The notes under the pieces: model-generated
Told to the model about the DNA's origin: nothing
What the model saw: the letters and a program-made list of their open reading frames with translations, nothing else
The model's database searches: none
Program-made: the position numbers and the translations under genes
Shown: one piece after another, positions 13,313 to 15,979 of the stretch
Numbering within the stretch: position 1 is the stretch's first letter
Layout of the letters: every line of letters starts with the position of its first letter
Source of the DNA: Lentisphaeria bacterium
GTDB taxonomy: Bacteria > Verrucomicrobiota > Lentisphaeria > JABSQK01 > UBA12247
DNA length: 15,979 bases
Direction of reading: 5' to 3'
Assembly: GCA_003477185.1 (NCBI GenBank)
Contig: DMTJ01000002.1
Location: forward strand, 1-15,979

Positions 13313-15715
13313 ATGTCGAGGGTGGTTAATGGCGTGGGGACGTGGCATTACGGACGTGCAAATGTCTGTGAGCGCTACGGGCCTTGCCCTGTTTGCCATT
13401 CGGCTGGAGTTTTAGCCTCCTACGACACCGGTCGCTACGCCGTCCTCTTCTACATCCCGGTCTTGCCACTTGGCCGCCTGCGGATCACCGATCATTGCGC
13501 GGCTTGCGGTCACTCACAGGCCCAGAGCCTGCGTTTCTGGCGGGCCGAACGTCAGGCTCTATTCGCCGACCTCCGGGCTCGCTACCGTCGCGATCGCCAC
13601 AACGTTGGCCTTGTCCGCCAGATTCAGCAGGCATGTGTTATCTACCGCCAGCACGACGTGTTTGCGAACATCGCGCCCGAGACCCTGCGTCGCTTCGCTG
13701 GCAATGCGGAGATCGCAGCGACGATTGGAGATGGTTACGGCGCACTCGGCATGTTGGAGCAAGCAGAAGATGCCTATGATCAGGCGCTTGCTCTCGCGGT
13801 CAGCACCGCTGTCCTTGAGCGACTGGCGATTGTTCAGATTCGGCTGCTGAAGCCTCAGGAGGCTGCAGCCTCGCTGGCTCATCTGCTGGAGAAGCCCACG
13901 CCGGAGGCTTTGCCGCTACTGGCCATGCTTGCGCGCGGCTATCAGGCGGTTGGCGATCACTCCGCTGCCTTGGAGATCTTCGACCTGTGTCTAGTCGCTC
14001 AGCCCAGCCTGGATCAGGATGCGGACTTTGCATATTTTCAGTCTGTCTCACGCCAATTACTCGAGACCAAGCGCCCACTATCAGATCCAGCCGTGACCAC
14101 GACCGGGGCGCGAGGAGCGCCGGACCCCGCGAGCCGGATCGCGCCGTTGGTGCCGTTGCTTATTCTGACAGTCTTGCTGGGGCTCTACGCTGCAGTCAGC
14201 GTAAACATGGCGAAGCGCCACACCATTTGGCTGGTGAACGGCCTAGCGAAGCCATATACGGTCACGATTGCAGGAAAGAATCAGCGGCTGCCTCCGTTTC
14301 AAGCAGTTGCGCTGACAGTCCCAGAGGATGTCTATCAGGTGACCGCTGAGGTCCCGAGTATCCAGGAGCTGACCGTCGACTGCAGGCGCTCATTCTGGCA
14401 GCGCCCAATCTCCAGCAGCCGGCTGGTCATCAACCCAGATCAGGCCGCGGTCTTGACGCGCCAAGTTGCCCAGTACAGCGAATCCGGCGTGCGGTTCGCA
14501 GAGCCAACGTTTTCGGTGGGGCGTAGCACGTACACGTTCACCGGGGTCCACCGTATGTTCGAGCCGTTTCCCGAGACCCTACGGCTCTCTGAAAGTGGCA
14601 CCGCCAAAGTTGTGGCTCTTCGGTTAGAGCCGGACCTGTTCGGTTTGCCAGAAGGGGAGTGGAGAGCCGTCGCCGCAGTTGCGGCCAACCGCCGACTGGC
14701 CCATGATTTGCGTGACGAAGAGGCGGCCGTGCTGCTCAGCCAGCGCCTGCGCGGAGAGCCAGGGCCGGCACTTGAGGCAGCCCTGTTAGCGGAGCCTCCC
14801 AGCCTCACCCTCCACCAAGCATTTCACCAGATTGCGCTCGAAAGACCAGACGTAATGGCCTGGTATCAGCAAGCGACAGCTGAGCTCGCCGACGGGCCGC
14901 AGGCCGCCTTGATTCAGGCCCGCCTTCTGCCGCCCGACGCCGCGGCCGAGCTGCTCGCCGAGCATGCCGACGCCAGCGTTCAAGCTCGCCTGCAACTGGC
15001 GAACTATCACAACGCCTGTAGCTACTTCCAAACCGTGATCGCTAGCCTGCCGGCCGCGCCTGCAGATGAGGCCACAGCTATCTCGCTGCTCACAGCTCAC
15101 ATGTCTGAGGCACGGGGTCCCGCGCCTGAGAAAATTGCCAGATCCCTCCGTGAGCGGTTTCCAGATAGCCTGCAGCTGCGACTAATGGGGATGCAGCTGG
15201 CACCGCGTAAGCTAGACCAGGTGGCTAGCGAAAAAAATGCGCTGGTGGCGGCGCATCAGGCCTACTTTCAGGGAGACCGCATTGCTTTCATGAAATTGGT
15301 GTTCGCATTGCCTGAGCCCGATCCGGATCTCATGTTCGCTGCCGCGCTGTCAGCTGGCGCCTTGCAGCGAGCAAGGGACGTTTTGGGCAAGAACCCACTG
15401 CCGGAGCAGCTCCTACTCTTGTATCTTCTTCACCAAGACGAGAGGGGGCGGGCCGTTGCCTTGGACCAACTCAAGGACTGCTACCAGCAAGATCCGAGCA
15501 GATCGCATCTGCTCCCCATTCTGGATGGGACCGGGCTAGCGCCGCACCTTGACACGCTTGCCTATGGCCTTGCGGAGTCCGCAGCGCTATGCCTGCTGGT
15601 AGCCGAAAAATATCCAGAGCTGGCGATCGACGCCCGGGCTCGCGCTGAACGCCTAAGTTGGCTCAAAAACTATCCCCATCTTACGATCCGGGCCTTGCTG
15701 GAGAAGGCGCGGTAG
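13313..15715 (+). CDS. Large zinc-ribbon / TPR-like / single-span membrane protein of unknown function
   Basis: An 800-residue protein with no recognised enzymatic domain. Residues 1-70 form a zinc ribbon: CPVC (25-28) and CAAC (62-65) bracket a strand FYIPVLPLGRLR, the arrangement seen in short zinc-ribbon domains that open many planctomycete and verrucomicrobial proteins. Residues 75-255 are Ala-rich helices in TPR-like pairs (for example ATIGDGYGALGMLEQAEDAY). One transmembrane helix lies at about 276-296 (IAPLVPLLILTVLLGLYAAV). After it comes a beta-rich segment (305-460; IWLVNGLAKPYTVTIAGKNQ), then a helical repeat region to the C-terminus. Topology would put zinc ribbon and TPRs in the cytosol and about 500 residues outside. 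The ATG at 13313 is 24 bases after the glutaredoxin stop; its ribosome site is weak and the first 8 or so residues are less certain. Its 3' end overlaps the opposing ATPase gene by 35 bases. Confidence 0.85.
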   Translation: MSRVVNGVGTWHYGRANVCERYGPCPVCHSAGVLASYDTGRYAVLFYIPVLPLGRLRITDHCAACGHSQAQSLRFWRAERQALFADLRARYRRDRHNVGLVRQIQQACVIYRQHDVFANIAPETLRRFAGNAEIAATIGDGYGALGMLEQAEDAYDQALALAVSTAVLERLAIVQIRLLKPQEAAASLAHLLEKPTPEALPLLAMLARGYQAVGDHSAALEIFDLCLVAQPSLDQDADFAYFQSVSRQLLETKRPLSDPAVTTTGARGAPDPASRIAPLVPLLILTVLLGLYAAVSVNMAKRHTIWLVNGLAKPYTVTIAGKNQRLPPFQAVALTVPEDVYQVTAEVPSIQELTVDCRRSFWQRPISSSRLVINPDQAAVLTRQVAQYSESGVRFAEPTFSVGRSTYTFTGVHRMFEPFPETLRLSESGTAKVVALRLEPDLFGLPEGEWRAVAAVAANRRLAHDLRDEEAAVLLSQRLRGEPGPALEAALLAEPPSLTLHQAFHQIALERPDVMAWYQQATAELADGPQAALIQARLLPPDAAAELLAEHADASVQARLQLANYHNACSYFQTVIASLPAAPADEATAISLLTAHMSEARGPAPEKIARSLRERFPDSLQLRLMGMQLAPRKLDQVASEKNALVAAHQAYFQGDRIAFMKLVFALPEPDPDLMFAAALSAGALQRARDVLGKNPLPEQLLLLYLLHQDERGRAVALDQLKDCYQQDPSRSHLLPILDGTGLAPHLDTLAYGLAESAALCLLVAEKYPELAIDARARAERLSWLKNYPHLTIRALLEKAR

Positions 15716-15979
15716 TAGTCTGTAGGGCTTCTTGCATCGTGGTCTCGCCCGCCGCGGCCCAGCGGATCGCTTCGCTTTCCAGAGTTGGCGCCCCTTCCTT
15801 CCGGGCGATCGCGCGAAGCGTGGCGTCTTCCTCACCGCGGGCGATCGCATCCTCCAGTGCACCGTTGACATCAATCAGCTCTTGCGCGAGAATGCGCCCG
15901 CGATAGCCAGTCATCTCGCAGGCTTTGCAGCCGACAGCCTCTCGCCAGTGCTCGCCGCTGACCCCAAGAGACTCGGCCC
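15681..15979 (-). CDS. GspE/PilB-type secretion ATPase, C-terminal part (5' part outside window)
   Basis: The minus-strand frame is open from the right edge to the TAA at 15681-15683, about 98 residues of the C-terminus. It contains VGCKACEMTGYRGRILAQEL, the second half of the tetracysteine zinc motif followed by the TGYxGR...E signature of type II secretion (GspE) and type IV pilus (PilB) assembly ATPases. ALEDAIARGEEDATLRAIAR and ETTMQEAL then match the usual C-terminal helices. These ATPases power pseudopilus or pilus assembly from the cytoplasmic face. GspE and PilB cannot be separated from this end alone. Walker motifs lie outside the window. The final 35 bases overlap the convergent 800-residue protein gene. 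Confidence 0.88.
   Translation of the reverse strand, partial: AESLGVSGEHWREAVGCKACEMTGYRGRILAQELIDVNGALEDAIARGEEDATLRAIARKEGAPTLESEAIRWAAAGETTMQEALQTTTAPSPARPGS

Overview
The window looks like a chromosomal stretch from a Verrucomicrobiota bacterium, probably of the Opitutae type. This placement is an inference. It rests on moderately high GC, a sulfatase and a PhoD-like phosphatase remnant of the kinds abundant in that phylum, a degenerate prepilin of the 'LLPVLAKAREKGR' type, FecR/PEGA envelope proteins, a cytosolic-type malate dehydrogenase and a type II secretion/type IV pilus ATPase. No 16S rRNA or other definitive marker is present.

Layout. Positions 1-3406 (minus strand) hold a tight three-gene operon: an Nramp-like membrane transporter, a Gfo/Idh/MocA oxidoreductase (4-base ATGA overlap) and an NAD-dependent epimerase/reductase that runs off the left edge. 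Positions 3407-4864 contain no intact gene. Three remnants lie edge to edge there: the N-terminal part of a sulfatase (+), a PhoD-like metallophosphoesterase with a large internal deletion (-), and a frameshifted, mutated prepilin N-terminus (-). A strong near-palindrome follows just ahead of rpiB. Positions 4865-6161 hold rpiB (+) facing a nitroreductase and tRNA-Pro(GGG) (both -). Positions 6272-8212 hold a well-formed sigma70-type promoter, an alpha/beta hydrolase and a beta-propeller lactonase, followed by a repeat-rich folded intergenic element.

Positions 8438-11751 hold a small lipoprotein (-) diverging from an exported FecR-domain protein (+), which is followed by an FHA / transmembrane / triple-PEGA protein. 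Positions 11772-13288 are a compact housekeeping cluster: malate dehydrogenase, a DUF503 (YlxP-like) protein overlapping it by 4 bases, and a small glutaredoxin. Positions 13313-15715 encode an 800-residue protein with a zinc ribbon, TPR-like helices, one membrane span and a C-terminal repeat region. Its end overlaps, tail to tail, the 3' end of a GspE/PilB-type ATPase gene entering from the right.

Most enzymes are ordinary. The parts least covered by known biology are the FecR plus FHA-TM-PEGA pair, the 800-residue zinc-ribbon/TPR/TM protein, and the Nramp-like transporter that lacks canonical metal-site motifs and is coupled to sugar-type oxidoreductases. The gene graveyard is a clear record of stepwise decay. 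I did not see CRISPR arrays, insertion sequences, prophage genes or a recognisable defence system.
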